Shown here: positions 51,129 to 60,366 of the stretch, one piece after another | Layout of the letters: each line of letters begins with the position of its first letter | Position numbering within the stretch: position 1 is the stretch's first letter | Source of the DNA: Haloferax sp. Atlit-12N | GTDB taxonomy: Archaea > Halobacteriota > Halobacteria > Halobacteriales > Haloferacaceae | Assembly (NCBI RefSeq): GCF_003383095.1 | Contig: NZ_PSYW01000003.1 | Location: 186,001 to 250,000 of the forward strand | Length of the DNA: 64,000 bases | Reading direction: 5' to 3' | Program-made: the position numbers and the translations under genes | Notes under the pieces: generated by a model | What the model saw: only the letters and a program-made list of their open reading frames with translations | Database searches by the model: none | What the model was told of the DNA's origin: nothing

Positions 51129-51185
51129 CCGGGTTTGGGGCGGACTGAGCCAACAGTATCGGCCGGATGAGAGTGCAGGTGACGG

Positions 51186-51215
51186 GAGAGGAGAGGAGAG
51201 GAGAGGAGAGGAGAG
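51186..51215. repeat. GAGAG pentanucleotide tandem repeat
   Basis: Six perfect GAGAG units followed by GAGAA. Simple repeats of this kind are uncommon in the rest of the window. Non-coding. Confidence 0.85.
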
Positions 51216-51286
51216 GAGAAAAGACGACAAAAAGAACGAGACGATGGCAGCCGGTCGCGGTCGCATCGACGGCCGCAGGGAGCCGC

Positions 51287-52735
51287 TCAGTAGTTGTCGT
51301 AGACGGTCTTCTCGATGGTGTAGAAGTCGAGACCCGCGTCGCCCTGCTCGCGCCACGTCTCGGAGGACGAGCGCTTGAACCCGCCGAAGGGGACGTGGAG
51401 TTCGAGGCCGGTCGTCTTGTCGTTGACCTTCACGACGCCGGCTTCAGCCTCGTCGACGAAGCGGTTCGCCTCGGTGTGGTCGTCGGTGACGACGCTGGCC
51501 GACAGGCCGTAGTCGACGTCGTTCGCGACCGCCAGACCCTCGTCGAAGTCACTCACTTCGATGACGGCGACGACCGGACCGAAGACCTCCTCCTGTGCGA
51601 TACGCATGTCGGGGTCGACATCGGTGAACACCGTCGGCTCGACGAAGTGGCCCGTCTCGACTTCCTCGCCCTCGGGGACGCCGCCGCCGGCGACGAGGGT
51701 CGCGCCCTCGCCCTCGGCGATGTCGATGTATTCCAGCGTCGAGGAGAGTTCGGACTCGCTGACCTGCGGGCCCATCTCGTGGTCGGTTCCGGGGCCGACG
51801 TCGAGGGACTCCGCGCGGTCGACGAGTTCGGCGACGAAGTCGTCGTACACGTCCTCGTGGACGATGGCGCGGGAACACGCCGTACAGGACTGACCGGTGG
51901 TGCCGAACCCACCGTTAGCGACGATGTCGGCGGCCTCGGCGGGGTCGGCCGAGTCGGCGACGAGCGTCGGGTTCTTCCCGCCGAGTTCGGTCTGAACGCG
52001 CTTGCCGGCGTCTGTGGCCTGCTCGTAGACCATCTCGCCGACCTGACTGCTGCCGGTGAACGAGACGAGGTCCGTTCCCTCGTTGCCGATGAACTCGCTT
52101 CCGACCGAGCTACCGGGCCCGGTGACGACGTTGAGGACGCCGTCCGGAAGGCCGGCCTCGTCGAGCGCGCGGGCGATTTCGATGACGACGCCGGGTGCGA
52201 TGGAGGCGGGCTTCAGGACGACGGTGTTGCCGGCGGCGAGCGCCGGGGCGAGCTTCCACGCCGGGATGGCGATGGGGTAGTTCCACGGCGTGATGAGCGC
52301 CGCGACACCGACGGGCTCTTGGCGCGTGTAGAGGTTCGTGTTCGGTCCGCTCGCACCCTTCTGCGTGCCGCCGAGGTCGGCGGCCTTCGTCGAGAAGTAG
52401 TGGAAGATGTCGATAGCGCGCTGTACCTCGCCCGCCGCTTCGGGCCGCGCCTTCCCCTCCTCGGCGATGAGAATCTCCGTCAGTTCGTCCTTCCGCTGGG
52501 CGAGGAGCGTGCCCGCCTCGCGGAGGATGCGCCCGCGCTCGGGACCGGGCGTGTTTCGCCACTCGTCTTCGGCCGCTACGGCGGCGTCGACGGCCGCCGC
52601 AGCGTCGTTCTCGTTCGAGTGCTGGTACGTCGCGACTACCTCGCTCGGGTTCGCGGGGTTCGTCACCTCGGCCGTCTCGCCGGTCTCGGAGGCGACCCAC
52701 TCACCGTTGACGTAGTTTTTACTGGGTTCCGTCAT
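51287..52735 (-). CDS. xacF: alpha-ketoglutarate semialdehyde dehydrogenase of the pentose pathway
   Basis: An aldehyde dehydrogenase of 482 residues, oxidising 2-oxoglutarate semialdehyde to 2-oxoglutarate in the last pentose step. Motifs are LITPWNYPIAIPAWKLAPAL, SFTGSSQVGEMVYEQ, the Glu block TELGGKNPTLV, catalytic Cys in FGTTGQSCTACSRAI, and PFGGFKRSSSETWREQGDAGLDFYT. Start 52735 (MTEPSKNYVNGEWVAS) matches the family; a 17-residue upstream extension is rejected. It is divergent from the pentonate dehydratase and convergent with xacR. Confidence 0.88.
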   Translation of the reverse strand: MTEPSKNYVNGEWVASETGETAEVTNPANPSEVVATYQHSNENDAAAAVDAAVAAEDEWRNTPGPERGRILREAGTLLAQRKDELTEILIAEEGKARPEAAGEVQRAIDIFHYFSTKAADLGGTQKGASGPNTNLYTRQEPVGVAALITPWNYPIAIPAWKLAPALAAGNTVVLKPASIAPGVVIEIARALDEAGLPDGVLNVVTGPGSSVGSEFIGNEGTDLVSFTGSSQVGEMVYEQATDAGKRVQTELGGKNPTLVADSADPAEAADIVANGGFGTTGQSCTACSRAIVHEDVYDDFVAELVDRAESLDVGPGTDHEMGPQVSESELSSTLEYIDIAEGEGATLVAGGGVPEGEEVETGHFVEPTVFTDVDPDMRIAQEEVFGPVVAVIEVSDFDEGLAVANDVDYGLSASVVTDDHTEANRFVDEAEAGVVKVNDKTTGLELHVPFGGFKRSSSETWREQGDAGLDFYTIEKTVYDNY

Positions 52736-52915
52736 CAGTCGTGTGTTCTCTCTTCCGACATACAATTCTTGCGAAATTGTCACCATTTGTAAGCCGCGAG
52801 CGACGGTCGGTGCTCGGAGGACAGCGACGGTGAGTACTCGGGACGTACACGCGAACTGAGCGACGAACTACCAACCCACACACTTTTGTAGTGGCTTTCG
52901 AGATATACGTGCGCA
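52736..52915. promoter_or_regulatory. divergent xacF / xacD promoter region
   Basis: This 180-bp region holds CAATTCTTGCGAAATTG (52765-52781, 5-bp inverted arms) near the xacF start, and an AT-rich core promoter (about 52880-52905) just before xacD. It is the most likely XacR target in the window, but no motif shared with the other xac promoters was recognised. Confidence 0.35.
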
Positions 52916-54154
52916 ATGGTTGAGCAAGCGAAGCTTAGCGACCCGAACGCGGAGTACACGATGCGCGACCTGTCCGCGGAGACGATGGATATCACGAATC
53001 CGCGAGGCGGCGTCCGCGACGCCGAAATCACGGACGTACAGACGACGATGGTCGACGGGAACTACCCGTGGATTCTCGTCCGCGTCTACACCGACGCCGG
53101 CGTCGTCGGCACCGGCGAGGCCTACTGGGGTGGCGGCGACACCGCCATCATCGAGCGGATGAAACCGTTCCTCGTCGGCGAGAACCCCCTCGACATCGAC
53201 CGCCTCTACGAGCACCTCGTCCAGAAGATGTCCGGCGAGGGCTCGGTCTCGGGCAAGGTCATCTCCGCCATCTCGGGCATCGAAATCGCGCTTCACGACG
53301 TCGCCGGGAAGCTCCTCGACGTGCCCGCCTACCAGCTCGTCGGCGGGAAGTACCGCGACGAGGTGCGCGTCTACTGCGACCTCCACACCGAAGACGAGGC
53401 CAACCCGCAGGCCTGCGCCGAGGAGGGCGTCCGCGTGGTCGAGGAGCTCGGCTACGACGCCATCAAGTTCGACCTCGACGTGCCCTCGGGCCACGAGAAG
53501 GACCGCGCGAACCGCCACCTCCGCAACCCCGAAATCGACCACAAGGTCGAAATCGTCGAGGCCGTCACCGAGGCCGTCGGCGACCGCGCCGACGTCGCGT
53601 TCGACTGTCACTGGTCCTTCACCGGCGGGAGCGCCAAGCGCCTCGCGTCCGAGCTGGAAGACTACGACGTGTGGTGGCTCGAAGACCCCGTCCCGCCGGA
53701 GAACCACGACGTGCAGAAGCTCGTGACCCAGTCCACGACGACGCCCATCGCGGTCGGCGAGAACGTCTACCGGAAGTTCGGCCAGCGGACGCTGCTCGAA
53801 CCGCAGGCGGTGGACATCATCGCACCCGACCTGCCTCGTGTCGGCGGCATGCGCGAGACGCGGAAGATTGCCGACCTCGCGGACATGTACTACATCCCCG
53901 TGGCGATGCACAACGTCTCGTCGCCCATCGGAACGATGGCCTCCGCGCAGGTCGCCGCGGCCATCCCGAACTCGCTTGCCCTCGAGTACCACTCCTACCA
54001 GCTCGGCTGGTGGGAGGACCTCGTCGAGGAGGACGACCTGATTCAGGAGGGTCGCATGGAGATTCCCGAAAAGCCCGGCCTCGGGCTGACGCTCGACCTC
54101 GACGCCGTCGGAGAACACATGGTCGAAGGAGAGACGCTCTTCGACGAGGAGTAA
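52916..54154 (+). CDS. xacD: xylonate/arabinoate dehydratase, enolase superfamily (mandelate racemase subgroup)
   Basis: A protein of 412 residues that dehydrates D-xylonate or L-arabinoate to the 2-keto-3-deoxy acid. The enolase N-domain includes GTGEAYWGGGD and ISGIEIALHDVAGK. The barrel has the general base motif AIKFDLDVPSG (KxD), metal ligands in VAFDCHWSFTG, WWLEDPVPPEN and PIAVGEN, and the late MHNVSSPIGTMAS block with a catalytic His. The start ATG 52916 lies about 30 bp after a TATA-like stretch. The divergent partner xacF completes the pathway later. Confidence 0.9.
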   Translation: MVEQAKLSDPNAEYTMRDLSAETMDITNPRGGVRDAEITDVQTTMVDGNYPWILVRVYTDAGVVGTGEAYWGGGDTAIIERMKPFLVGENPLDIDRLYEHLVQKMSGEGSVSGKVISAISGIEIALHDVAGKLLDVPAYQLVGGKYRDEVRVYCDLHTEDEANPQACAEEGVRVVEELGYDAIKFDLDVPSGHEKDRANRHLRNPEIDHKVEIVEAVTEAVGDRADVAFDCHWSFTGGSAKRLASELEDYDVWWLEDPVPPENHDVQKLVTQSTTTPIAVGENVYRKFGQRTLLEPQAVDIIAPDLPRVGGMRETRKIADLADMYYIPVAMHNVSSPIGTMASAQVAAAIPNSLALEYHSYQLGWWEDLVEEDDLIQEGRMEIPEKPGLGLTLDLDAVGEHMVEGETLFDEE

Positions 54155-54510
54155 ACGAACGAGACTGTCCCACAGCGGCCGTATCAGCCTGACATAACAC
54201 ACCGACTGGACGCGATACGCGACACCGCAGCCGAGAGATGTGAGCGTCTCACCGCTCGCGGCGCGTCCGCCGCGGCCGCCTTTTACTCGCAGTCGTTCGA
54301 TACCGGAGCGACGCGGTTCGCGTAGCAGCGACCGTGCTGATAGGAGACGAGTCCTGACTACCGGAGCAGCGCTTGCGAACAGAAGACGAGAGAAGGTGCG
54401 GATGGTCAGTCCGAAGAGTGGTGCGGATGGTCAGTCCGAGGAGGTGGGGTGTCTGGAGGGCCCGCAAGGGGTGAAAGAACGGACGGCGACAGCGCGTGTC
54501 GGCCGGGTCG
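54155..54510. other. 356-bp convergent intergenic region with a direct repeat
   Basis: It lies between the 3' ends of xacD and the xac transporter operon. GC-rich, with no coding character. It contains the 25-bp period repeat at 54396-54439. No clear hairpin with a T run was found. Confidence 0.5.
54396..54439. repeat. two 19-bp direct repeats, 25-bp period
   Basis: GTGCGGATGGTCAGTCCGA occurs at 54396-54414 and 54421-54439. Each copy contains GGTCAGTCC. It could be a recent tandem duplication or a binding site pair. Confidence 0.75.
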
Positions 54511-55662
54511 TCAGTCGGAGATGAACGCGCCGATGGCGCGGTTCGACGGGAGCTCTCGGTTCTTCAGCGCGTTGCCGGTCTCCCCGTCGAACAGGTGAAT
54601 CGCGTCCTCTGGGAACGAGACGGTCGTGTGGTCGCCCGATTCGACCCTCGACCGCCCGGTGGTGGTCGCGGTGAACCGAGCCCCCTCGTGGTCTTCGGCG
54701 AACCGCAGGTGGACGGTGTTCTCGTTGCCCTGCGGCTCGACGACGACGACTTCGGCGTCGAAGGTTCGGTCGCCGGAGCGTCGCTCGCCGACCGCGATAT
54801 CCTCGGGTCGGATGCCGAACGTGAGGTCGCTCGCATCGCCGAGCTGCTCTCTGGTCGCATCCGAAAGCGGGTAGTCGAAGCCGTCGCCGCGGAAGGTGTC
54901 GCCCGAAAGCGAGCCGTCGAAGAAGTTCATCGACGGCTCGCCGATGAAGCCCGCGACGAACAGGTTGTTCGGCCGGTGGTAGCAGTCCAGCGGCGTCCCG
55001 ACCTGCTGGAGTTCGCCGTCGTCGAGGACGGCGACGCGGTCGCCCATCGTCATCGCCTCGGTCTGGTCGTGGGTGACGTAGATGGTGGTGACGCCGAGTT
55101 CATCCTGCAAGCGCTGGAGTTCGGTCCGCATCTCCGCCCGGAGCTTCGCGTCCAAGTTGGACAGCGGTTCGTCCATCAGGAACACTTCGGGGTCGCGCAC
55201 GATAGCGCGGCCGAGTGCGACCCGCTGTTGCTGACCGCCCGAGAGTTCGTCGGGCTTGCGGTCGAGCAGGTCGGAGATACCGAGCATATCGGTCGTCTCC
55301 TCGACCCGCTGGCGTATCTCGTCGTCCGGCAGGTCGGTCGATTCTTCGAGACCGAACGACATGTTGCCGCGGACGCTCTTGTGAGGGTACAGCGCGTACG
55401 ACTGGAACACCATCGCGATGTCCCGGTCCTGCGCGGACACGTCGTTGAGGACGCGGTCTTCGAGTCGGAGTTCGCCCTCGGTGACGGTTTCGAGTCCCGC
55501 CATCATCCGGAGCGTCGTCGATTTCCCGCACCCCGAGGGACCGACGAGCACGAGGAACTCCCCGTCGTCGATGTCGAGCGATATCTCTTCGACGGCGACG
55601 ATGTCGCCGCCGCCGTCGTCGGTGTAAACCTTCGTTACGTCGTCGAGTGTTAATCGTGCCAT
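54511..55662 (-). CDS. xacK: pentose ABC transporter ATP-binding protein
   Basis: A MalK/UgpC-type ATPase of 383 residues. Walker A is LVGPSGCGKSTTLRM (about 36-50), the signature LSGGQQQRVALGRAIV, and Walker B VFLMDEPLSNLDAKLR. It has a C-terminal TOBE-type regulatory part (DLTFGIRPEDIAVGE). It is a near paralog of the upstream gene over the ATPase domain. It is the last gene of the five-gene xacGHIJK operon, 2 bp after the other ATPase gene. Confidence 0.9.
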   Translation of the reverse strand: MARLTLDDVTKVYTDDGGGDIVAVEEISLDIDDGEFLVLVGPSGCGKSTTLRMMAGLETVTEGELRLEDRVLNDVSAQDRDIAMVFQSYALYPHKSVRGNMSFGLEESTDLPDDEIRQRVEETTDMLGISDLLDRKPDELSGGQQQRVALGRAIVRDPEVFLMDEPLSNLDAKLRAEMRTELQRLQDELGVTTIYVTHDQTEAMTMGDRVAVLDDGELQQVGTPLDCYHRPNNLFVAGFIGEPSMNFFDGSLSGDTFRGDGFDYPLSDATREQLGDASDLTFGIRPEDIAVGERRSGDRTFDAEVVVVEPQGNENTVHLRFAEDHEGARFTATTTGRSRVESGDHTTVSFPEDAIHLFDGETGNALKNRELPSNRAIGAFISD

Positions 55663-55664
55663 GG

Positions 55665-56816
55665 CTACTGTTCGAGTTCCGTGAGGTCGGCTTCCTGGTC
55701 GTGACGGCGGTTGTGCACCGCGGTTCCGGTCTCCGCGTCGAACACGTGAATCGTGTCCGGCGGAATCGTCACCGTGACGCGGTCGCCCCGCGTGACGAGG
55801 TGCATCCCCTCCGTGACCGCCTGTAGGGCGTCGTCGTCGGAGGGTTGGTCCGGGTGCGAGAGGTGGAGGACGTTCTGGTCGCCGTGGGGTTCCACGACAG
55901 TCACGTCCATCTGGAGTTCGTGATCGCCGATCGCGGCGTCGTCAGAGGCCGCGTCGGCGACCTCGATGTCTTCGGGGCGCACCCCCAAGACGAGGTCGTC
56001 GCGGTCGCCGACGGACTCCATCACGTCCTCGTCGAGCGGGTACGAGAAATGCTCGCCGACGAACGTCGTCTCCGAGCGCGTCCCGCGGACGAGGTTTATC
56101 ATCGGCTCGCCGATGAACTCCGCGACGAACAGGTTGTTCGGCTCGTGGTAGCACTCGAACGGAGAGGCGACCTGCTGGAGTTCGCCGTCGTCCATGACGG
56201 CGATGCGGTCGGCCATCGTCATCGCCTCCGTCTGGTTGTGGGTGACGTAGACGGTCGTGACGGCGAGTTGGTCCTGCAGGTTCTGGAGTTCGGTCCGCAT
56301 CTCCGCCCGCAGTTTGGCGTCCAAGTTGGACAGCGGCTCGTCCATCAGGAACACTTCGGGGTCGCGCACGATAGCGCGGCCGAGTGCGACCCGCTGTTGC
56401 TGACCGCCCGAGAGTTCGTCGGGCTTGCGGTCGAGCAGCTCGGCGATGCCGAGCGTCTCCGCGACTTCGACGACGCGCTCGTCGCGCTCCGCAGACGTGT
56501 ATCCCTCCTCTTCTTCCAGCCCGAACCGGATGTTCTGCCGGACGGTCATGTGGGGGTACAGCGCGTAGTCCTGGAACACCATCGCGATGTCGCGGTTCTG
56601 CGGGACGCGGTAGTTCATGTGGTCCCCGCCGATGTAGATGTCTCCGCTGGTCGGGGTCTCCAGGCCGGCGAGCATCCGGAGCGTCGTCGACTTCCCACAA
56701 CCCGAGGGACCGACGAGCACGAGGAACTCCTCGTCGGCGATGTCGAGCGAGAGGTCGTCGACGGCGACCGTGTCGCCGAAGCGCTTCGTCAGGTCGGTGA
56801 GTTGAATCTGTCCCAT
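55665..56816 (-). CDS. xacJ: pentose ABC transporter ATP-binding protein
   Basis: A second MalK-type ATPase of 383 residues with the same motifs (LVGPSGCGKSTTLRM, LSGGQQQRVALGRAIV, VFLMDEPLSNLDAKLR) and TOBE segment (DLVLGVRPEDIEVAD). The two ATPases probably form a heterodimer, whereas most bacterial sugar importers use a homodimer. It starts 3 bp after the second permease gene. Confidence 0.9.
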   Translation of the reverse strand: MGQIQLTDLTKRFGDTVAVDDLSLDIADEEFLVLVGPSGCGKSTTLRMLAGLETPTSGDIYIGGDHMNYRVPQNRDIAMVFQDYALYPHMTVRQNIRFGLEEEEGYTSAERDERVVEVAETLGIAELLDRKPDELSGGQQQRVALGRAIVRDPEVFLMDEPLSNLDAKLRAEMRTELQNLQDQLAVTTVYVTHNQTEAMTMADRIAVMDDGELQQVASPFECYHEPNNLFVAEFIGEPMINLVRGTRSETTFVGEHFSYPLDEDVMESVGDRDDLVLGVRPEDIEVADAASDDAAIGDHELQMDVTVVEPHGDQNVLHLSHPDQPSDDDALQAVTEGMHLVTRGDRVTVTIPPDTIHVFDAETGTAVHNRRHDQEADLTELEQ

Positions 56817-56819
56817 AGC

Positions 56820-57749
56820 TTAGGCCTCCGTGCGAAGTCCCTTGGCGAACTGCTCGGCGAACGCGACGTACAGGATGAGCGTCGGAACCGCGGCGAGGAA
56901 CGCCGCAGACATCCTGATACCGAAGTCGATGCCGGAGGTCGACGCCCCGATTGCGGGCAGCACCAGCGTGACCGGTGCCGCGGGCGCGTCGGACCCGGTG
57001 ACGAGCGTGAACGCGAAGAGGAACTCGTTGTAAATCTGCGTGAACTGGTAGATGAACACGACGCCGAACATCGGCTTCGAGATGGGCAGGATGATGCGCC
57101 GGTAAATCTTCGTGATGCTCGCGCCGTCGATTTTACCGGCCTCCACGAGCGAGTTCGGGAGGCTCTGGTAGTACGACCGGAACAGTATCGTACAGATGGG
57201 AATCCCGTAGGCGATGTGGGTGATGACGAGCGGCACGAGGTCGGCGTGGTACCCCTGGAAGAAGGGTATCGACGCCACCATCGGCTCTATCATCCGCGCG
57301 AGCGGGAAGATGTTGTTCCAGAAGCGCGCGAGCGGGACCAACACGGCCTGGTAGGGGACGAAGACACCGACGACGAAGAGCATCAGCACGCCCATCTGGG
57401 CCCGCCAGTTGACCATCGTGAGGCCGTAGGCGGCCATGCTCCCGAACAGGACGCTGCCGATGGTCGCCGGAATCGACATGATGAGCGAGTTGAAGAACGA
57501 CCCCGAGAGCTGTTCGAGGGCGAACTGGATGTTACCGAGGGTGAAGCCCTCGCCAACCGGCGGCGCGAAGGGGAGCGAGCGAGCGACCGACTCGTTCGTC
57601 TTGATGGCGGTCATGATTCCCGTCTCTAACGGGACGAGGAAGAAGCCGAGGAAGAACACGACGAGCGCGTACTGGCCGACGCGCCGGAGGTTCACGTCCT
57701 CGACGAGCGATGCGACGTCGAAGCTGCCTGTGGGTGACGACTGTGACAT
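56820..57749 (-). CDS. xacI: pentose ABC transporter permease, MalG family
   Basis: A membrane protein of 309 residues with six helices. The start 57749 (MSQSSPTGSFDVASLVEDVN) was chosen because longer extensions enter the neighbouring gene. The EAA-type loop is NSLVEAGKIDGASITKIYRRIILPISKP, and LVPLVITHIAYGIPICTILF precedes it. It pairs with the upstream permease, 2 bp away. Confidence 0.9.
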   Translation of the reverse strand: MSQSSPTGSFDVASLVEDVNLRRVGQYALVVFFLGFFLVPLETGIMTAIKTNESVARSLPFAPPVGEGFTLGNIQFALEQLSGSFFNSLIMSIPATIGSVLFGSMAAYGLTMVNWRAQMGVLMLFVVGVFVPYQAVLVPLARFWNNIFPLARMIEPMVASIPFFQGYHADLVPLVITHIAYGIPICTILFRSYYQSLPNSLVEAGKIDGASITKIYRRIILPISKPMFGVVFIYQFTQIYNEFLFAFTLVTGSDAPAAPVTLVLPAIGASTSGIDFGIRMSAAFLAAVPTLILYVAFAEQFAKGLRTEA

Positions 57750-57751
57750 GG

Positions 57752-58705
57752 TCAGAGACTCCCCTGTTTGTACTGGTAGTAGAGGTACGGTCCGATGACG
57801 CCGAGCGCCATGACGAGGAGCATGGTCGCGATGGCGGCCGAGTAGGCCCACTCACCGAACTTGAACGCGCGGCGCACCATGAGCGTCGCCAGGATGTCCG
57901 TCCCGTTCGGCGGGCGGTAGCGGCCGACGAGAGCGTACAGGAAGGTGAAGGCCTTCAGCGCGAACACCATCAGCACGACGGCCGCGCTGACGGACGCCTC
58001 TTTCAGTTGCGGGACGATGATGCGGAGGTAGGTCCGAGTGATGCTCGCGCCGTCGACGCGGGCGGCCTCGAACTGGTCGTCGGGAATCGACTGGAGCCCC
58101 GCGAGGTAGACGACCATCGTGTACCCGCTGAACTGCCAGATGAGGGCGAATATCACCGCACCGAGCGCGATTGATGGATTCCCCAGCCAGTCCACCGGAT
58201 TGAACCCGAGTGTCGTCACAACGAGGTTGAGGATGCCGCTTTCGACGTTGAACATCCAGAGCCACAGTTGTGCGGTGACGACGAACGAGAGGCTCATCGG
58301 GAGGAGATAGACTGTCTGGAACTTCTCGGAAAAGCGGATGCCGTGGTCCAACAGGATTGCGAGGAACAGACCGAGCACCAGACAGATTGTGGTAAAGCCT
58401 ACGAGGAGGACCAAGTTGTTCTGCGCGGCGGCGATGAACGCGTCGCTCGACAGCGCCTGAGCATACATCTCCAGGTCGAGAGCGGAGTAATCGGGGGTTC
58501 CGAGGCCCTCGTAATCCGTAAACGAGATGGCGAAGTTGTAGCCGATGCCACCGTAGACGGCGATGCTCATGAGGACGAACGGGATTCCCCAGTACGGCGC
58601 GGAGCGAACGAAGTCGCTGTTGAGGAAATACTGGAGCTTCGACTCCCACCCGACCGCCTCGTCGGGCGCGTCGGAGACATGCTCCGTGTTATCGTGTGTG
58701 GCCAT
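57752..58705 (-). CDS. xacH: pentose ABC transporter permease, MalF family
   Basis: A membrane protein of 317 residues with an N-terminal cytoplasmic segment of about 40 residues and six helices. The EAA-type loop is DQFEAARVDGASITRTYLRIIVPQLKEA. It lies between the binding-protein gene and the second permease gene. Confidence 0.9.
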   Translation of the reverse strand: MATHDNTEHVSDAPDEAVGWESKLQYFLNSDFVRSAPYWGIPFVLMSIAVYGGIGYNFAISFTDYEGLGTPDYSALDLEMYAQALSSDAFIAAAQNNLVLLVGFTTICLVLGLFLAILLDHGIRFSEKFQTVYLLPMSLSFVVTAQLWLWMFNVESGILNLVVTTLGFNPVDWLGNPSIALGAVIFALIWQFSGYTMVVYLAGLQSIPDDQFEAARVDGASITRTYLRIIVPQLKEASVSAAVVLMVFALKAFTFLYALVGRYRPPNGTDILATLMVRRAFKFGEWAYSAAIATMLLVMALGVIGPYLYYQYKQGSL

Positions 58706-58759
58706 GGATATACCTATATTCTATTTGTGAGTGATAAAGGTGTAGTTTCGGCCGAAGGC

Positions 58760-60133
58760 TTACTCCGAGACCGCTTCGATGAGCGCGTCGGCGGTGGCTT
58801 CGACCTTGAACGGCCCCATGAAGTTGTCGCCGAAGGCGGTCTTACACGCGCCCATCGTCTTGGGCGTGACGGCGAGTCCGTGGGCGATGGTCGGCGGATA
58901 CGCCTCCGAGTCGGTGAGGTCCTCGTAGGTCATCGCGAGGAAGTCGGTCAGTTCGCTCGGGTCGATGTCGGTGCGGAGCGGAACCGACCCCTTGGGGTTG
59001 TTGAAGGCGATTTGTGCCTCCTTCGTGCCGACGAACTTCTGCCACGCGATGGTCTCCTCGCGACTCGGGTTGTTGCTCGGCGCGACGATGGAGTCCACGT
59101 GGTAGAAGTAGATACCTTCCGTACCCGGGAACGGTATCCAGTCCCACTGCTCTTTGTAGTTGAAGCTGTCGTCGGCGCGGAACATGCCGTACACCCAGTT
59201 CCCCTGGTGGATGGTGGCCGCGTTGCCCGAGATGACCTTCTGGCCCGCCGTCGTGAAGCTGATGGACGAGGCGTCGGCGGTGATGTAGTTCTCGTTGATC
59301 GTCTTCAGCGCCTCGAGCGCCTCGACGACGGCCGCCCTGTCGGGATTGCCCTCGATGAAGTTCATGTACGCGTCGACGCCGCTTTGGCTCGTCAGAATCT
59401 GCGCCCAGAGCTGGAGGTTCGTCCACGGCGCGACCATCGCCTGCGCCATCGGCGTCACGTCCGTGTTCTGGTCGATGGTTTCGAGCGCGTCGAGGAGCGC
59501 GTCGACGCTGTCGAGGCTCGACGCGTCGATGCCGGCCTCCTCGAAGACGGCGGTGTTGTAAAACAGGTTGTTCATCCGGTGAGACCCGAGCGGGACCGCC
59601 GGCATCTTATCGTTGAACTTACACAGTTCGACCGCGCGGGCCTGCATGGTGTCTTTGAACCCTTCGGCGTCCCACACGTCGGCTTCGAGGTCCATCAGCG
59701 CGCCCGAGTACCGTTCGAGGTTCTTCCCCGGCCAGTTGGCGAACGAACTCATCGGGTTGTTGTTCGCGAGCCGACGGAGAATCGTCGCGTTGAGGTTCAC
59801 GTTCGCGCTCGCACCGACCGCCTGGAAGTTCGTATCCATCTCGGGGTGCTCCTCCTCGAAGGCCTCGATGAGCGCGGTGACCGCCGCCTCGCCGTCGCCG
59901 CCGGCCCAGCCGTGAAGGACTTCGAGCTGCGAGTCCCACGTGCTGCCTGAACTGTCCCCGCCGGTCTCGGTGTCGCCGCCGGAGTCGTCGGAACCGCTCC
60001 CACCCTCGGTGGTTTCGGTGTCGGAGCCGCCACCCCCGGCACATCCAGCGAGGCCGGCGGCGGCACCCACAGATAGGGCCTTCAGGTACTTTCGACGGTT
60101 CACACTTTCATCGCTACAGCCATGCTCAGCCAT
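58760..60133 (-). CDS. xacG: pentose ABC transporter substrate-binding lipoprotein
   Basis: A protein of 457 residues. The twin-arginine lipoprotein signal is NRRKYLKALSVGAAAGLAGC (Cys about residue 31), followed by a Ser/Gly/Asp tether. The mature domain matches family 1 sugar-binding proteins: LEVLHGWAGGDGEAAVTALIEAFEEEHPEM near the N-terminus and IHQGNWVYGMF and PRxxx-type sugar-site blocks later. It is the first gene of the transporter operon, with its own promoter at about 60155-60168. Confidence 0.9.
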   Translation of the reverse strand: MAEHGCSDESVNRRKYLKALSVGAAAGLAGCAGGGGSDTETTEGGSGSDDSGGDTETGGDSSGSTWDSQLEVLHGWAGGDGEAAVTALIEAFEEEHPEMDTNFQAVGASANVNLNATILRRLANNNPMSSFANWPGKNLERYSGALMDLEADVWDAEGFKDTMQARAVELCKFNDKMPAVPLGSHRMNNLFYNTAVFEEAGIDASSLDSVDALLDALETIDQNTDVTPMAQAMVAPWTNLQLWAQILTSQSGVDAYMNFIEGNPDRAAVVEALEALKTINENYITADASSISFTTAGQKVISGNAATIHQGNWVYGMFRADDSFNYKEQWDWIPFPGTEGIYFYHVDSIVAPSNNPSREETIAWQKFVGTKEAQIAFNNPKGSVPLRTDIDPSELTDFLAMTYEDLTDSEAYPPTIAHGLAVTPKTMGACKTAFGDNFMGPFKVEATADALIEAVSE

Positions 60134-60154
60134 GTTGTACCCATGTTATCTTCC

Positions 60155-60168
60155 CTCATATATAGGTT
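60155..60168 (-). promoter_or_regulatory. TATA region of the xacG operon
   Basis: CCTATATATGAGGG (minus strand) lies about 22-35 bp before start codon 60133. It is the clearest TATA box of the pentose region. A second AT block (minus strand TTTTTATATC, near 60190) is farther upstream. Confidence 0.55.
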
Positions 60169-60366
60169 GTGAATGACTGATGATGATATAAAAACGGACG
60201 GGGTAAATCAACGCGTCTCGAGAATATTTCTGGGTAATTATTCTGCAAAATAGTCCGGGACCGCGTTCTATGGCTGAACCAACCGGCGAGCGGGGAGGGG
60301 CGTCGTCAGCCGCGGCGCGCCTCGCGATAGGTCGACACCCCACTCACGTCGCGCCTCGGTCGCCGC

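Larger units (their letters stand above)
50966..51286. other. 321-bp convergent intergenic region rich in palindromes
   Basis: It contains GTGTTAACAC (51026-51035), TACGTGTAACACGTA (51076-51090), an imperfect inverted repeat pair at 51010-51024 and 51113-51128, and the 5-bp tandem repeat at 51186-51215. No reading frame with haloarchaeal codon use was seen. Both flanking genes end here, so it includes their terminators. Confidence 0.5.
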
